Source: UBA8516 sp035455245 (GTDB taxonomy: Archaea; Thermoproteota; Nitrososphaeria; Nitrososphaerales; Nitrosopumilaceae). Taken from it: a stretch of DNA of 64,000 bases. Where the stretch lies: the NCBI GenBank assembly GCA_035455245.1, contig DATIFN010000025.1, positions 37,747 through 101,746 of the forward strand. The letters are read 5' to 3'. The position numbers were made by a program, and so were the translations under genes. Shown in pieces: positions 52,813 through 62,100 of the stretch. Position 1 is the stretch's first letter. Every line of letters begins with the position of its first letter. The notes beneath the pieces are model-generated. The model saw nothing but the letters and a program-made list of their open reading frames with translations, was not told where the DNA came from and did no database searches.

Positions 52813-53245
52813 GACAAAAAGACAACTAGTCTCAAGAATTTTGGGGGTTGGTGCAAATAGAGTAAGATTTGACTCGGACCATCTTGATGATGTAGCAGAT
52901 GCAATTACAAGAGATAACATCCGGAGTTTAGTAACTGCAAAGATAATTGAAATAAAACCAATAAAGGGAACTTCTCGTGGAAGAGCACATTTTAAAAAAC
53001 ACCAAAGACGTAAACGAGGAACGAAACAGGGCTCAAAGAAAGGTAGGAAGGGAGCTAGGGTAGGCAAAAAGGAGATATATGTAAAAAAGATACGAGCCAT
53101 GAGACATCAGATTAAAGTTTCAAAATCTAGAAAAGAAATTACAAACAAAGATTATTGGAATTTGTATAAGCAAGTTGGTGGAAACCAAGTTAGAAATCTA
53201 GCACATTTAAGAAGTTTAATAACAGAAACTACACGAAAAACATAA
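52796..53245 (+). CDS. rpl19e: 50S ribosomal protein L19e (eL19)
   Basis: 149 residues from a GTG start (VVNLKTKRQLVSRILGVGANRVRF). The basic middle (RGRAHFKKHQRRKRGTKQGSKKGRKGAR) and the long C-terminal helix are typical eL19. The start overlaps the L32e 3' end by 17 bases. Confidence 0.94.
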   Translation: MVVNLKTKRQLVSRILGVGANRVRFDSDHLDDVADAITRDNIRSLVTAKIIEIKPIKGTSRGRAHFKKHQRRKRGTKQGSKKGRKGARVGKKEIYVKKIRAMRHQIKVSKSRKEITNKDYWNLYKQVGGNQVRNLAHLRSLITETTRKT

Positions 53246-53545
53246 CTAGAATTTGTAGACAGTTTTTTCTGGGTATAAGATTTTCCCTTTTTTGATTTTA
53301 ATTCCCTCGTTTGATAACATCTTAGTTTTTATTTTTTCCCCCCACGCATATCCACCTATCCTACCGTCTGATTTTATGACTCTATGACATGGAATTATAA
53401 CAGGATATGGATTTTTGTTCATAATTTTACCAATTACCCGTTGCCCATTTTTAAGACCTATTGCCTTAGCGAGGTCGCGATAGGTTGTCACTTTTCCCTT
53501 TGGAACTTCAAGAAGTTTTTTGTAAACCTTTTCTTCAAGTTTCAA
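53246..53545 (-). CDS. ogt: Methylated-DNA-protein cysteine methyltransferase
   Basis: 99 residues, only the C-terminal catalytic domain of the AGT/ATL family: VYKKLLEVPKGKVTTYRDLAKAIGL and the acceptor motif IPCHRVIKSDGRIGGYAWG. The Cys in PCHR takes the alkyl group from O6-alkylguanine, so it should be an active transferase rather than a Trp-bearing ATL. The ATG overlaps the dtdA stop by four bases. Confidence 0.9.
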   Translation of the reverse strand: MKLEEKVYKKLLEVPKGKVTTYRDLAKAIGLKNGQRVIGKIMNKNPYPVIIPCHRVIKSDGRIGGYAWGEKIKTKMLSNEGIKIKKGKILYPEKTVYKF

Positions 53546-54318
53546 ATCTTTATCACTTCGAGATCTGTTTTTTCCACAAGGTCTTTTATTTTCTGTTTAT
53601 AATTTCCTAAACCACTCCAATCCAAAAGTGCAAATTTAGCCTCTTTATTTCTTTTTAAAATATGAGAGAAGAGAATTTCATCTAGAAATCCTAAGGCGTG
53701 TTTTGGCATAATTGTTCCTAGAGAATATTCACCTTCTAATAAGACCTCTGTAAATTTTTTAGGATAATGAGTGCTGCCAAAGCAGATTGCAATCTCATGT
53801 TTCTTTGCCTCTTGTGACATTACATCAACTACAATATTTGCGACATTTTTACATAATTCTTTATTGGTCCATTCTTTTTCTGTTGTGCCTACCTCAATAA
53901 ACAAAACAGGTTTATCAAGTGCGGTAGGACCATGATGTGTAGATTCTAGTGTGATTTCAAACTTGGAAAAATTATTTCTTTTTTCCCACAAAGACTGTAA
54001 ATACAATTTTTGCAGATGAGGATGCGGTATCGCAACTTGTCTTTCAAATCCACCAAAATGTGCCTCTGAAAAATTCCCCGTACTGTGACAGGTAAGTGCA
54101 AGTGTACCGGTTTCAGAAGCGTGTTTTGATAAGAATACAAAACCATCATAATCGTATTTTGTCCCAAGCCAATCTGCTGAGATGGATGGTGTTGAAATTA
54201 TAACAAGATCAAAATATTTTCCTCGATATATTTCTCCTTCTTGTTCCATGCTTTGAGAAATAAAATTGGCCATGTTATAGCCTGCAGGATCCGATTTGTA
54301 CGCAACAAGCAACTGCAT
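53542..54318 (-). CDS. dtdA: D-aminoacyl-tRNA deacylase DtdA (DTD2)
   Basis: 258 residues with LLVAYKSDPAGYNMANFI, FLSKHASETGTLALTCHSTGNF, LESTHHGPTALDKPVLFIEVGT, and CFGSTHYPKKFTE, matching archaeal/plant DtdA. It frees tRNA from wrongly attached D-amino acids. Co-transcribed with ogt; divergent from secE. Confidence 0.92.
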   Translation of the reverse strand: MQLLVAYKSDPAGYNMANFISQSMEQEGEIYRGKYFDLVIISTPSISADWLGTKYDYDGFVFLSKHASETGTLALTCHSTGNFSEAHFGGFERQVAIPHPHLQKLYLQSLWEKRNNFSKFEITLESTHHGPTALDKPVLFIEVGTTEKEWTNKELCKNVANIVVDVMSQEAKKHEIAICFGSTHYPKKFTEVLLEGEYSLGTIMPKHALGFLDEILFSHILKRNKEAKFALLDWSGLGNYKQKIKDLVEKTDLEVIKI

Positions 54319-54357
54319 GTGATAAGAGATATAAGTGCACTTTATTAATTTCCTTCA

Positions 54358-54534
54358 ATGGTCAATCCAAGACAGATGCTAAAGGACATGGCAAATACTG
54401 TTAAGCTTGCCAAAAAATCAGATAAGGACGATTATATGCAACATCTTAGGTTGGTCCTTCTGGGAATTGCTGCAATTGGAACCATCGGATTTATAATTCA
54501 GTTTGTGTTTTCGGTAATTACTTACGGGATATAG
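54358..54534 (+). CDS. secE: Protein translocase subunit SecE (Sec61 gamma)
   Basis: 58 residues: MVNPRQMLKDMANTVKLAKK is the amphipathic helix and RLVLLGIAAIGTIGFIIQFVFSVI the single TM helix, matching archaeal SecE. It clamps SecY. The gene ends exactly at the nusG ATG (TAG followed by ATG), the conserved archaeal secE-nusG order. Confidence 0.9.
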   Translation: MVNPRQMLKDMANTVKLAKKSDKDDYMQHLRLVLLGIAAIGTIGFIIQFVFSVITYGI

Positions 54535-54990
54535 ATGACATTGAGTCAAGAGAAATCTCATTTCTTTGCTGTCAGGACTACAGGTGGACAGGAAAAAGTA
54601 GTGATGGGATTATTGGAAAATAGAATCAAACTAAAAAAACTCAACATCCAATCGGTTTTACTACTAGAAAATCTCAAGGGATATGTTGTAGTTGAAGCAA
54701 TAGATGCAAATGCAGCTTTTGATGCGATGCAAGGAATTAGACACATACGTGGTCAGCTAAGGGGCGAATTGCAGTTTAAAGACATAGAAGGTTATTTAGT
54801 AAAGAAATCAACTGTATCAGAACTTGCAGTTGATAAGATTGTGGAAATAATAGGTGGACCGTTTAAAGGAATGAAAGCAACTATTACTAGAGTTGACCAT
54901 GATAAAGAAGAAGCAACCGTGATTTTACTTGATGCCCCATATCAGTTACCAGTAACTGTTGATGCAAACTATCTAAAGCTTTCAACGTAG
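54535..54990 (+). CDS. nusG: Transcription elongation factor NusG/Spt5
   Basis: 151 residues: an NGN domain (HFFAVRTTGGQEKVVMGLL ... GYVVVEAIDANAAFDAMQGIRHIRG) and a KOW domain (VDKIVEIIGGPFKGMKATI). It binds RNA polymerase with Spt4 to promote processive elongation. Directly follows secE without a gap, and precedes rpl11. Confidence 0.95.
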   Translation: MTLSQEKSHFFAVRTTGGQEKVVMGLLENRIKLKKLNIQSVLLLENLKGYVVVEAIDANAAFDAMQGIRHIRGQLRGELQFKDIEGYLVKKSTVSELAVDKIVEIIGGPFKGMKATITRVDHDKEEATVILLDAPYQLPVTVDANYLKLST

Positions 54991-55027
54991 CAAGGATTAA
55001 ATTTACAATTCCAAGGAAAGAAAATTT

Positions 55028-55510
55028 ATGGCTGATATTCAAACTGTTTCTGCGTTAGTAACTGGAGGACAAGCAAATGCAGGACCGCCACTAGGTCCAT
55101 CACTTGGCCCACTAGGAGTAAATATTTTACAAATTGTAACTGCAATAAACGAAAAGACGAAAGACTTTGAGGGAATGAAGGTTCCGGTCACAGTTTCTGT
55201 TGACAAAGGAACAAAACAATGGACGGTAGAGGTCGGTATTCCATCTGCTGCAGCTCTTATTTTGAAAGAAGCTGGTTTACAGAAAGGCTCTGGTACATCA
55301 GGTACGACATGGGTTGGCACGATAAATATGGATTCCATAGTTAAGGTTGCAAAATTAAAAATTGATTCTTCGTATGCTCAGGACATTAAAGCCGCAGCAA
55401 AAGAAATTGTTGGGACTTGCTTACCACTTGGTGTCAAGATAGATGGTAAGAATCCAAAAGAGGTTACTGCCGAGATTAATGCAGGCAAATGGGACGACAG
55501 ATTCAAGTAA
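55028..55510 (+). CDS. rpl11: 50S ribosomal protein L11 (uL11)
   Basis: 160 residues: SALVTGGQANAGPPLGPSLGPLGVNI and GSGTSGTTWVGTINMDSIVKVAKLK, uL11 of the GTPase-associated centre. It follows nusG by 37 bases with TATTTGCA-type AT-rich spacing and an A/G-rich leader (CCAAGGAAAG). Confidence 0.95.
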   Translation: MADIQTVSALVTGGQANAGPPLGPSLGPLGVNILQIVTAINEKTKDFEGMKVPVTVSVDKGTKQWTVEVGIPSAAALILKEAGLQKGSGTSGTTWVGTINMDSIVKVAKLKIDSSYAQDIKAAAKEIVGTCLPLGVKIDGKNPKEVTAEINAGKWDDRFK

Positions 55511-55519
55511 ATTTTATTC

Positions 55520-55972
55520 TCAACTAAAGTAAACTGGATCCTTATCAGTCCTTTGTAACTCTACAAATGTTTCTGTGTTTTGAATCCCCTCAATCCTTCC
55601 TATCTTTTCTATTGCTACCGTGTGTAGCTCTTCCAAGTTTTTTGCACGCACTGTAATTATGATATCAAACCTGCCTGTTACCTCAGATATCATCGATACT
55701 TCTTGAGTTTTCAAAAGGGCTTTGTAGATTTGATCTTTTAGTTTTGGATCGCGGTTTATTCCCATCGTTGCTCGTACGCCTATACCAATTAACGATTCAT
55801 CTACCATAATGGTGAATTTTTTTATTAGTTTCTTTTTAATCAGTCTCTTTATTCTGCTGTATAGAACAGAGGTATTAATTCCAAGTTTTTTTGAGAGATT
55901 AGGAACTGAGACATTACCGTCTTTTGTCAGTTCGGTAAGGATTTTCATATCAAGTTCATCAAATTTGTGCAA
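55520..55972 (-). CDS. Lrp/AsnC-family transcription regulator
   Basis: 150 residues: an N-terminal winged helix (ELDMKILTELTKDGNVSVPNLSKKLGINTSVLYSRIKRL) and a C-terminal RAM/AsnC ligand-binding domain (VSMISEVTGRFDIIITVRAKNLEELHTV). These proteins sense amino acids or similar ligands as octamers. It sits on the opposite strand within the L11-L1 gene string, interrupting the ribosomal operon. Confidence 0.92.
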   Translation of the reverse strand: MHKFDELDMKILTELTKDGNVSVPNLSKKLGINTSVLYSRIKRLIKKKLIKKFTIMVDESLIGIGVRATMGINRDPKLKDQIYKALLKTQEVSMISEVTGRFDIIITVRAKNLEELHTVAIEKIGRIEGIQNTETFVELQRTDKDPVYFS

Positions 55973-56109
55973 GGCTTTGCGATTTAGCTTTTTTACGATT
56001 TAATAAATGTAAGTTTCTCCTTCAGAAAATTTTGTTCTTACAAGATAAACTCGATAACATGAAAAATTTAGACAATGCCTCGATTTTTGTGGTTTTGACC
56101 TGTAAACGA

Positions 56110-56118
56110 TTTTAAATA
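56110..56118 (+). promoter_or_regulatory. TATA box of the L1-L10 operon
   Basis: TTTTAAATAG, centred about 28 bases before the L1 ATG at 56142, which supports that start and a separate promoter for L1-L10 after the Lrp interruption. Confidence 0.55.
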
Positions 56119-56141
56119 GGCAATCCAGAAAAGTGTGCGTA

Positions 56142-56798
56142 ATGATTAACGAAACTCAGATCGTACAAATGGTTAAAGAGGCTAAAACAGGTCAGAAAGA
56201 ACGCAAGTTCAAACAATCAGTAGAATTGATTATGGTTTTTAGAGACATAGACGTCAAAAAGGGTTTTGCTATAAACGAAACTGTCCAGTTGCCAAAGAAG
56301 CTTAGTCAACCAGCATCTGTATGTGTGGTTGCCTCTGGAGATCTAGGTTTGAAAGCGAAGAGTGCAAATGCTGATAGAGTGGTTGACGGAGATGAGATAA
56401 ACCAAGTTGGTGCAAACAAACGTGCATCACGTAAGCTAATCAATGGTTATGACTTTTTCTTATCAGATACCCAACTTATGGCTACAGTCGGTAAAACTCT
56501 TGGTCAGTTTATGGGACCTAGAGGCAAAATGCCAACTCCTGTTCCCTTTAATGCACCGATTGATTCTATTTTAGAAAGATTTCGATCGTCTATACGAGTA
56601 AGACTTAGAAACTCTCTTTCACTTGCTTGCAAGATTGGTGATGAATCTATGAGTGATGATGATTTAGCAGCAAATGCTAATGCAGTGATAAACATGGTAG
56701 AAAAAAAACTTCCTAGTGGAGACAAGAACATTAAAAAAATCATGATTAAAACAACAATGGGAAAGATTGTAAAACCCACACAGATGGAAAAGAAATAA
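56142..56798 (+). CDS. rpl1: 50S ribosomal protein L1 (uL1)
   Basis: About 218 residues from MINETQIVQMVKEAKTGQKERKF, with TVGKTLGQFMGPRGKMPTPVP, the uL1 signature for L1-stalk rRNA and own-mRNA binding. An alternative GTG three codons upstream is less likely given the promoter position. It is followed one base later by rpl10. Confidence 0.95.
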   Translation: MINETQIVQMVKEAKTGQKERKFKQSVELIMVFRDIDVKKGFAINETVQLPKKLSQPASVCVVASGDLGLKAKSANADRVVDGDEINQVGANKRASRKLINGYDFFLSDTQLMATVGKTLGQFMGPRGKMPTPVPFNAPIDSILERFRSSIRVRLRNSLSLACKIGDESMSDDDLAANANAVINMVEKKLPSGDKNIKKIMIKTTMGKIVKPTQMEKK

Positions 56799-56799
56799 G

Positions 56800-57666
56800 A
56801 TGCACCAGAATAGAACAAAATATCCACAAAAGAAAGCTCAGTTGTATCAGCAGCTTCAGGAGATTCCAAAAAAGTATAACGTCATTGCGCTTGTTAGAAT
56901 GGAAAAAGTTAGGTCTTCCCAGTTATTACCCCTGAGAAAAAAATTCAAAGGTGATGTTGAGATTATTAGTATAAAGGACAAAGTTGCGCAAAAGGCCCTT
57001 GCGGGACTAAAAATACCAGCAATAGAAAAGATAGCGGACAAGTTGGTAGGACAGTGCGTCTTAATGTTCACAAACATGAGTCCTTTCAAGCTAAACATTC
57101 TACTTGGAAAAAATAAGATAATGATGGCTGCTCGCGGTGGTGACGTGGCCAGCAAAGAAGTCATTATTAAGGCAGGTAACACTGGCATTACACCAGGCCC
57201 AATTCTTACTGATTTTAAAGAAGCCGGGGTTGCAACAAGGATTGACCAAGGAACAGTTTGGATCACAAAAGATTCTACGGCGGCTAAGAAAGGAGATGTC
57301 ATTTCTGCAAAACTTGCTACTTTATTGAGTAAACTAGATATCAAACCAGTTGAGGCTGGAATCTCTTTAGATTCTGCAGTAGTTGAAGGTATCATATACG
57401 TAAAAGAGGACATGGTAATTGATGTAGAGAAATATCGTGATGCATTTGCTCAAGCATATCAAGAAGCATTGGCACTTTCATTAGAGATTGGATACATTAC
57501 ACAAGAAAGTGTTGCTCTATTACTCTCAAAAGCAGCCCAAGGAGCAAGATCTCTTGCGGTAGAGGTAGGATATCTTACAGATGAATCAAAAGAACAGGTA
57601 TTACAGAAAGCTCATGCACAAGCAAAAGCCCTTGTTTCGAAAACAAAAAACTATACTCCTGAGTAA
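56800..57666 (+). CDS. rpl10: 50S ribosomal protein L10 (uL10, P0)
   Basis: 288 residues: RTKYPQKKAQLYQQLQEIPKKYNVIALV, rRNA-binding core, an inserted domain (~110-180) and a C-terminal helix with repeated L12-binding units (SLEIGYITQESVALLLSKA; AVEVGYLTDESKEQVLQKA). It ends TKNYTPE without the acidic GLSxLFG tail that most archaeal/eukaryotic P0 share with P1/P2. It anchors L12 dimers at the factor-binding stalk; L12 itself is inverted 0.7 kb downstream. Confidence 0.94.
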   Translation: MHQNRTKYPQKKAQLYQQLQEIPKKYNVIALVRMEKVRSSQLLPLRKKFKGDVEIISIKDKVAQKALAGLKIPAIEKIADKLVGQCVLMFTNMSPFKLNILLGKNKIMMAARGGDVASKEVIIKAGNTGITPGPILTDFKEAGVATRIDQGTVWITKDSTAAKKGDVISAKLATLLSKLDIKPVEAGISLDSAVVEGIIYVKEDMVIDVEKYRDAFAQAYQEALALSLEIGYITQESVALLLSKAAQGARSLAVEVGYLTDESKEQVLQKAHAQAKALVSKTKNYTPE

Positions 57667-57696
57667 GTCTTAGAAAACAAAATTTTGTGGATTAAT

Positions 57697-58335
57697 TTAG
57701 GATTTCTCTTTTACTTTTGGAAGATTCCAGTTATAACGTATTGCAACAAGTCTGAGTATTGTCGTAGCTGCTATACCAAATATTGTTGCCACATAAAGTT
57801 CTGCATGTACATTTAGAAGAAGAAAGAAAACCAAAACCCCAATGAAACTTGCAGAAGCATACAGTTCTTTTACAAATACAATCGGAATTTCATTGACAAA
57901 TACATCTCTTAGTATACCACCTCCCACAGCCGTTAACATTCCAGCCAGAGCTATAGCAAGAAAATTTAATCCAAATACATCGTATGCGAATGTAGCCCCA
58001 ATTATTGTAAATACACCAAGACCTAAAGCATCAAACTTGAGAAACAAATTCCAATGTTTTTGCATTTTTGGATAAAGAAAAAACATTACAACTCCTGTAG
58101 ATGCAGTGATAACAACATACCACGGGTCAGAAAGAGAATGAGGTGGTGATTGACCTATTATAATGTCTCTAAGGGTTCCACCTGCCACTCCAGTAATGGT
58201 TGCAAGAATTATTATCCCTACAATGTCAGCCTTATGTTCTATTGCTTTGAATGCCCCCGTTACAGCAAATGCCATAGTTCCAAAAAGATCTAAAGCATAA
58301 AGGAGAGTACCAATAGATAGTAAAAATTCTGTCAA
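57697..58335 (-). CDS. TRIC-family cation channel (UPF0126)
   Basis: 212 residues with seven TM segments formed by two three-helix repeats, each with a Gly-rich kink: ITGVAGGTLRDIIIGQSPP and LTAVGGGILRDVFVNEIP. This is the prokaryotic TRIC trimeric cation channel family (K+ and other monovalent cations). It lies on the minus strand between rpl10 and an inverted rpl12, separating genes that are normally adjacent. Confidence 0.93.
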   Translation of the reverse strand: MTEFLLSIGTLLYALDLFGTMAFAVTGAFKAIEHKADIVGIIILATITGVAGGTLRDIIIGQSPPHSLSDPWYVVITASTGVVMFFLYPKMQKHWNLFLKFDALGLGVFTIIGATFAYDVFGLNFLAIALAGMLTAVGGGILRDVFVNEIPIVFVKELYASASFIGVLVFFLLLNVHAELYVATIFGIAATTILRLVAIRYNWNLPKVKEKS

Positions 58336-58404
58336 ATCATCATTTATTGTTATTCATATTAAATAACATTTAGAAAATAGAAATTAAAATGATTGAAAAG
58401 GTTT

Positions 58405-58707
58405 CTAACCAAACAGTGCGGATAGGCCTTCCATTGCTTGCTCTTCTGTTTTTGCGGATGGGGTTTCGACTTCTTTTGCCTTTTCTTCTTTTCCACCAGC
58501 TGCGTGAGCCACAGGTGCTGCGGCAACGGCTACTGGAGCAGCTTTTATTGCCTCATCGATATCTACATCGGCAAGGGCAGCAACAAGGGCTTTCACTTGG
58601 GCTTCTTTGACCTCTGCCCCAGAAGCTTTGATTATGTTTGTAATGTTAGCTTCGTTGATCTCCTTTTTTTGCTTGTGTAAAAGCAATGCAGCATATACAT
58701 ATTCCAT
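58405..58707 (-). CDS. rpl12: 50S ribosomal protein P1/L12
   Basis: 100 residues: MEYVYAALLLHKQKKEINEANI dimerisation domain, an Ala-rich hinge (AAPVAVAAAPVAHAAGG), charged region and the translation-factor-binding end MEGLSALFG. It normally follows rpl10 on the same strand; here it is inverted and preceded by its own promoter region. Confidence 0.94.
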   Translation of the reverse strand: MEYVYAALLLHKQKKEINEANITNIIKASGAEVKEAQVKALVAALADVDIDEAIKAAPVAVAAAPVAHAAGGKEEKAKEVETPSAKTEEQAMEGLSALFG

Positions 58708-58804
58708 TGTAAGCGAAATTTGCGGTAGGCATAATATAAAACTATGGAAGACAAAGCATACTAAACTGAATCAATAGATGAATCTTGGATCTGTTCGACT
58801 TTGC

Positions 58805-59311
58805 TTAATTAAGAATCTTCAGGCTCCTACATATGGAGTAAAGATATTTTTTCAAATCCTTATCGTATAATGTATCCATCCTTTGTTTCAAAATTCTTTT
58901 TGCTTGTTCCTTTTCAGAACCATCAGCAAGAGAAAGCACATTATTTATCAACTCAGGTATTGATTCTCTAACCCAACCATCAATTATTGCATGAATTTTC
59001 TTGTGTATTTTTACTACAGGATCTGAACGTACATCTAAAACTCCAGTAAAATTTTCATGTTCAATTCTATAAATCAAGGCAAGTACATAATTTGAATAAT
59101 CTGGTTTTTTCAAAATCTCTATTGATTTTGGACCAGCCTTTCCTTGTGATATTTTATTTTTTAAACCAACAGGATTTATCATTATACCATTTACTCCTAT
59201 TTTTGAATCTTCGACCCCAGTCACGATACCAACTATTACATTAGTGTATTCACCTTCTGGTTGTGTTGCAAAAACATAATCTCCCTCCTTCCAGTCCTTT
59301 TTACCAAACAT
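58805..59311 (-). CDS. Uncharacterised protein with possible SH3-like N-terminus
   Basis: 168 residues: a beta-rich N-terminal ~65 residues (DWKEGDYVFATQPEGEYTNVIVGIVTGVED) looks SH3/KOW-like, then a mostly helical part. No membrane segment. A TATA (ATTAAATATG, 59333-59342) sits ~26 bases upstream, giving a leaderless start. It is divergent from alaS. Family unrecognised; a translation- or RNA-related role is speculative. Confidence 0.65.
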   Translation of the reverse strand: MFGKKDWKEGDYVFATQPEGEYTNVIVGIVTGVEDSKIGVNGIMINPVGLKNKISQGKAGPKSIEILKKPDYSNYVLALIYRIEHENFTGVLDVRSDPVVKIHKKIHAIIDGWVRESIPELINNVLSLADGSEKEQAKRILKQRMDTLYDKDLKKYLYSICRSLKILN

Positions 59312-59390
59312 AACAAATTTTCAAAATTGATCATATTTAATGTGTTGCCTCAGAATACTTAATATCAGTCAAAGCAAAAACCTCTCAAAG

Positions 59391-62096
59391 ATGAATAAAG
59401 ATCAAATTCTTGCAAAGTTTTCAACTGATCCTGACAGGTATTACAAGGTTAGTTTATTTGAACAAGAGGGATTTCAACGAAAATCCTGTGCAAAATGTAA
59501 GAGATTTTTCTGGACAATTGATCATGGACAGAATTTTTGTCCTGAGGATGCTGAAAACAATTATTCATTCATAGGAAATCCGCCCACAAAAAAAAGATTC
59601 GATTATGTTCAGGCATGGAAGGAAGTGGAATCATTTTTTGTACAAAATGGCCATAAATCAGTAAGTAGATATCCGGTAGTATGCAGGTGGCGTGATGATC
59701 TATATTTTACAATTGCATCCATTGTAGACTTCCAACGAGTTATGGGTTCGAAGGTTGTTTTTGAATTTCCAGCAAATCCTCTAATCGTACCACAAACCTG
59801 TCTTAGATTCAAGGACATTGAAAATGTGGGTGTTACAGGTAGACATTTTTCTAGTTTTTGTATGATTGGCCAACACAGCATACCAAACTCTCAAGGGTAC
59901 TGGAAAGATAGATGTGTAGAATTAGATTTTAGGCTTTTAACTGAAAGGTTTGGAATTGATAAAAAGGAAATCATATTTGTAGAGGATGTTTGGGCTGGAG
60001 GGGGTTCATTTGGATCTTCACTAGAATATTTTGTACGTGGTCTTGAACTTGGAAACGCAGTATTTACAGAATTTCAAGGAGATTTGGAGAATTATTCAGT
60101 TTTAGAGCAAAAGATAATCGACATGGGAGCTGGCCTTGAAAGGTTTTCTTGGATAACCATGGGAACTCCTACAGCATACGATTGTTGTTTTGGTCCTATC
60201 ACAAATAATCTTATTCAAAAAGTTGGCATAGATACGGATTCCAAATTATTATCATCCTATTTCACCGCAATTTCAAAAGGACTTGGGGAACATATTGATT
60301 TAACACAAGTTAGAAAGAATGCTGTTAAACAAATAGGAATGGACGATACAAAATTCAATAAGACGATAGTTCCTCTTGAAGGGATTTATTTGATCGCCGA
60401 TCATCTAAGAACTTTGATATTTGCGATTTCAGATGGAGCTCTTCCAAGTAATGTAGGTGGCGGGTACAATTTACGAATGATTTTGAGAAGGGCAGTTGCC
60501 ACAATGGACAGACTTGGTTGGAATTTTGACCTAAGAGACTTGGCAGATATGCATATTGATTATTTGAAATCAACCTATCCCGAGCTGCAAGAAACTCGTG
60601 AGGAAGTAAAGACAATAATTGGAATAGAGAGAGAAAGATATGCAGAATCAAAAACCAGAATGAGGAGCATAGCAAATACAATAAAGAGCCAAGGTAAAAA
60701 ATTAGGAGTTGATGATCTAATTAGACTATACGAATCAGATGGCATCACTCCTGACTTTCTGAAGGAATCACAGATAATTTCAGAAATTCCATCTACCTTC
60801 TATGAGAAATTGTCAGAGTTGCATCAATCAGAAAGAACCGAAAAGAAAGAGGTTCTTGATATCGAGGGGATCCCAAGTACTGAGCCGCTTTATTACAAAG
60901 AAGATCCCATAGAATTTGAGGCAAAAATTCTCAAGGTAATTAATAAAAAATTGGTTATTTTGGATAGAACTTCGTTTTATCCAAGAGGAGGCGGTCAAGA
61001 ACCAGATCATGGAAAGATTGGAGACTATGATGTGATAGATGTAAACAAACATGGAAATGTCATTGTGCATGAATTGAAAGGAGGAGCACCAGAAGAAGGC
61101 GAGACAGTAAAATGCAAAATTGATTATATTCGTCGTTACGGCGTTACAAGGAATCACACAAGTACTCATGTATTAAACGCATCAGCAAGAAATACTCTGG
61201 GTTCATGGATATGGCAACATTCTGCATTTAAGGAAAGGGATTACGGGAGACTGGACATAACGCACCATTCAACCCTAACAGAAGAAGACATTATGAAGAT
61301 AGAAGGTTTAGCGAATCTTATAATCAGAAAGGATCTTCCTGTTTTAATAAATGAATATGAAAGAGGCGAGGCTGAACAAAAATTTGGGTTCAGAATTTAC
61401 CAAGGCGGAGTGGTTCCCGTCAAGTCAGTCAGAATTGTAAACATTGAGGGTTTTGATGTTGAAGCATGCGGTGGAACCCATGTCAAGAAAACAGGGGAAA
61501 TTGGTTTGATAAAGATAACAAAAGCTGAAAGGATTCAAGATGGCGTCGTAAGAATGGAGTTTGTTTCAGGAGATACTGCTATAAAATATACCCAGGAGCA
61601 AGATAGAAAAATTTCCCAGATTGTAAAGTCACTAGGTTCCAGTAAAGAAAAGATTTTCGAATCATTCGAACATGTCCTATCAGATGCTGAGGCGTCAAAG
61701 AAAAAATTGAAATCACTGGTTAAACGGGTTTCCACATCTAGTGCACAAAATGCAATTTTAGAGGCAAAGAATCTTGGAACGGTAAAATTATTCTTTACTG
61801 TTGACGAAGAACTGGATCAAGAATTTCATATTGCAGTAGGAGAACAGGCAATAAACCTCGACCCTAAGATGATATACTGCGCTTTAATTTTGAAAAGTGA
61901 GGGAATAAGAATAGTAACATTCGCAGGTCTAGAAGCGGCCAAAATTAAGAAGGCCGGAGATTTAACAAAGGACATTTCAAAGATTCTTGGCGGTTCTGGT
62001 GGTGGCAATGAGAGTTTTGGTCAGGGAGGAGGAAAGGATATTTCGAAGCTGAAAGACATACTTCTTGCTACAGAACAATCCATTTTGGCAAAGTGA
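59391..62096 (+). CDS. alaS: Alanyl-tRNA synthetase
   Basis: 901 residues from MNKDQILAKFSTDPDRYYKV, the archaeal AlaRS form with an N-terminal zinc motif (SCAKCKRFFW). Class II core: FQRVMGSKVVFEFPANPLIVPQT, VWAGGGSFGSSLEYFVRG. Editing domain: NHTSTHVLNA and VEACGGTHVKKTGE. C-terminal Gly-rich tail GGSGGGNESFGQGGGKD. A frame extension of 17 codons upstream is not supported by conservation and would overlap the promoter (TATA ATACTTAATAT). Confidence 0.95.
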   Translation: MNKDQILAKFSTDPDRYYKVSLFEQEGFQRKSCAKCKRFFWTIDHGQNFCPEDAENNYSFIGNPPTKKRFDYVQAWKEVESFFVQNGHKSVSRYPVVCRWRDDLYFTIASIVDFQRVMGSKVVFEFPANPLIVPQTCLRFKDIENVGVTGRHFSSFCMIGQHSIPNSQGYWKDRCVELDFRLLTERFGIDKKEIIFVEDVWAGGGSFGSSLEYFVRGLELGNAVFTEFQGDLENYSVLEQKIIDMGAGLERFSWITMGTPTAYDCCFGPITNNLIQKVGIDTDSKLLSSYFTAISKGLGEHIDLTQVRKNAVKQIGMDDTKFNKTIVPLEGIYLIADHLRTLIFAISDGALPSNVGGGYNLRMILRRAVATMDRLGWNFDLRDLADMHIDYLKSTYPELQETREEVKTIIGIERERYAESKTRMRSIANTIKSQGKKLGVDDLIRLYESDGITPDFLKESQIISEIPSTFYEKLSELHQSERTEKKEVLDIEGIPSTEPLYYKEDPIEFEAKILKVINKKLVILDRTSFYPRGGGQEPDHGKIGDYDVIDVNKHGNVIVHELKGGAPEEGETVKCKIDYIRRYGVTRNHTSTHVLNASARNTLGSWIWQHSAFKERDYGRLDITHHSTLTEEDIMKIEGLANLIIRKDLPVLINEYERGEAEQKFGFRIYQGGVVPVKSVRIVNIEGFDVEACGGTHVKKTGEIGLIKITKAERIQDGVVRMEFVSGDTAIKYTQEQDRKISQIVKSLGSSKEKIFESFEHVLSDAEASKKKLKSLVKRVSTSSAQNAILEAKNLGTVKLFFTVDEELDQEFHIAVGEQAINLDPKMIYCALILKSEGIRIVTFAGLEAAKIKKAGDLTKDISKILGGSGGGNESFGQGGGKDISKLKDILLATEQSILAK

Positions 62097-62100
62097 TTTT

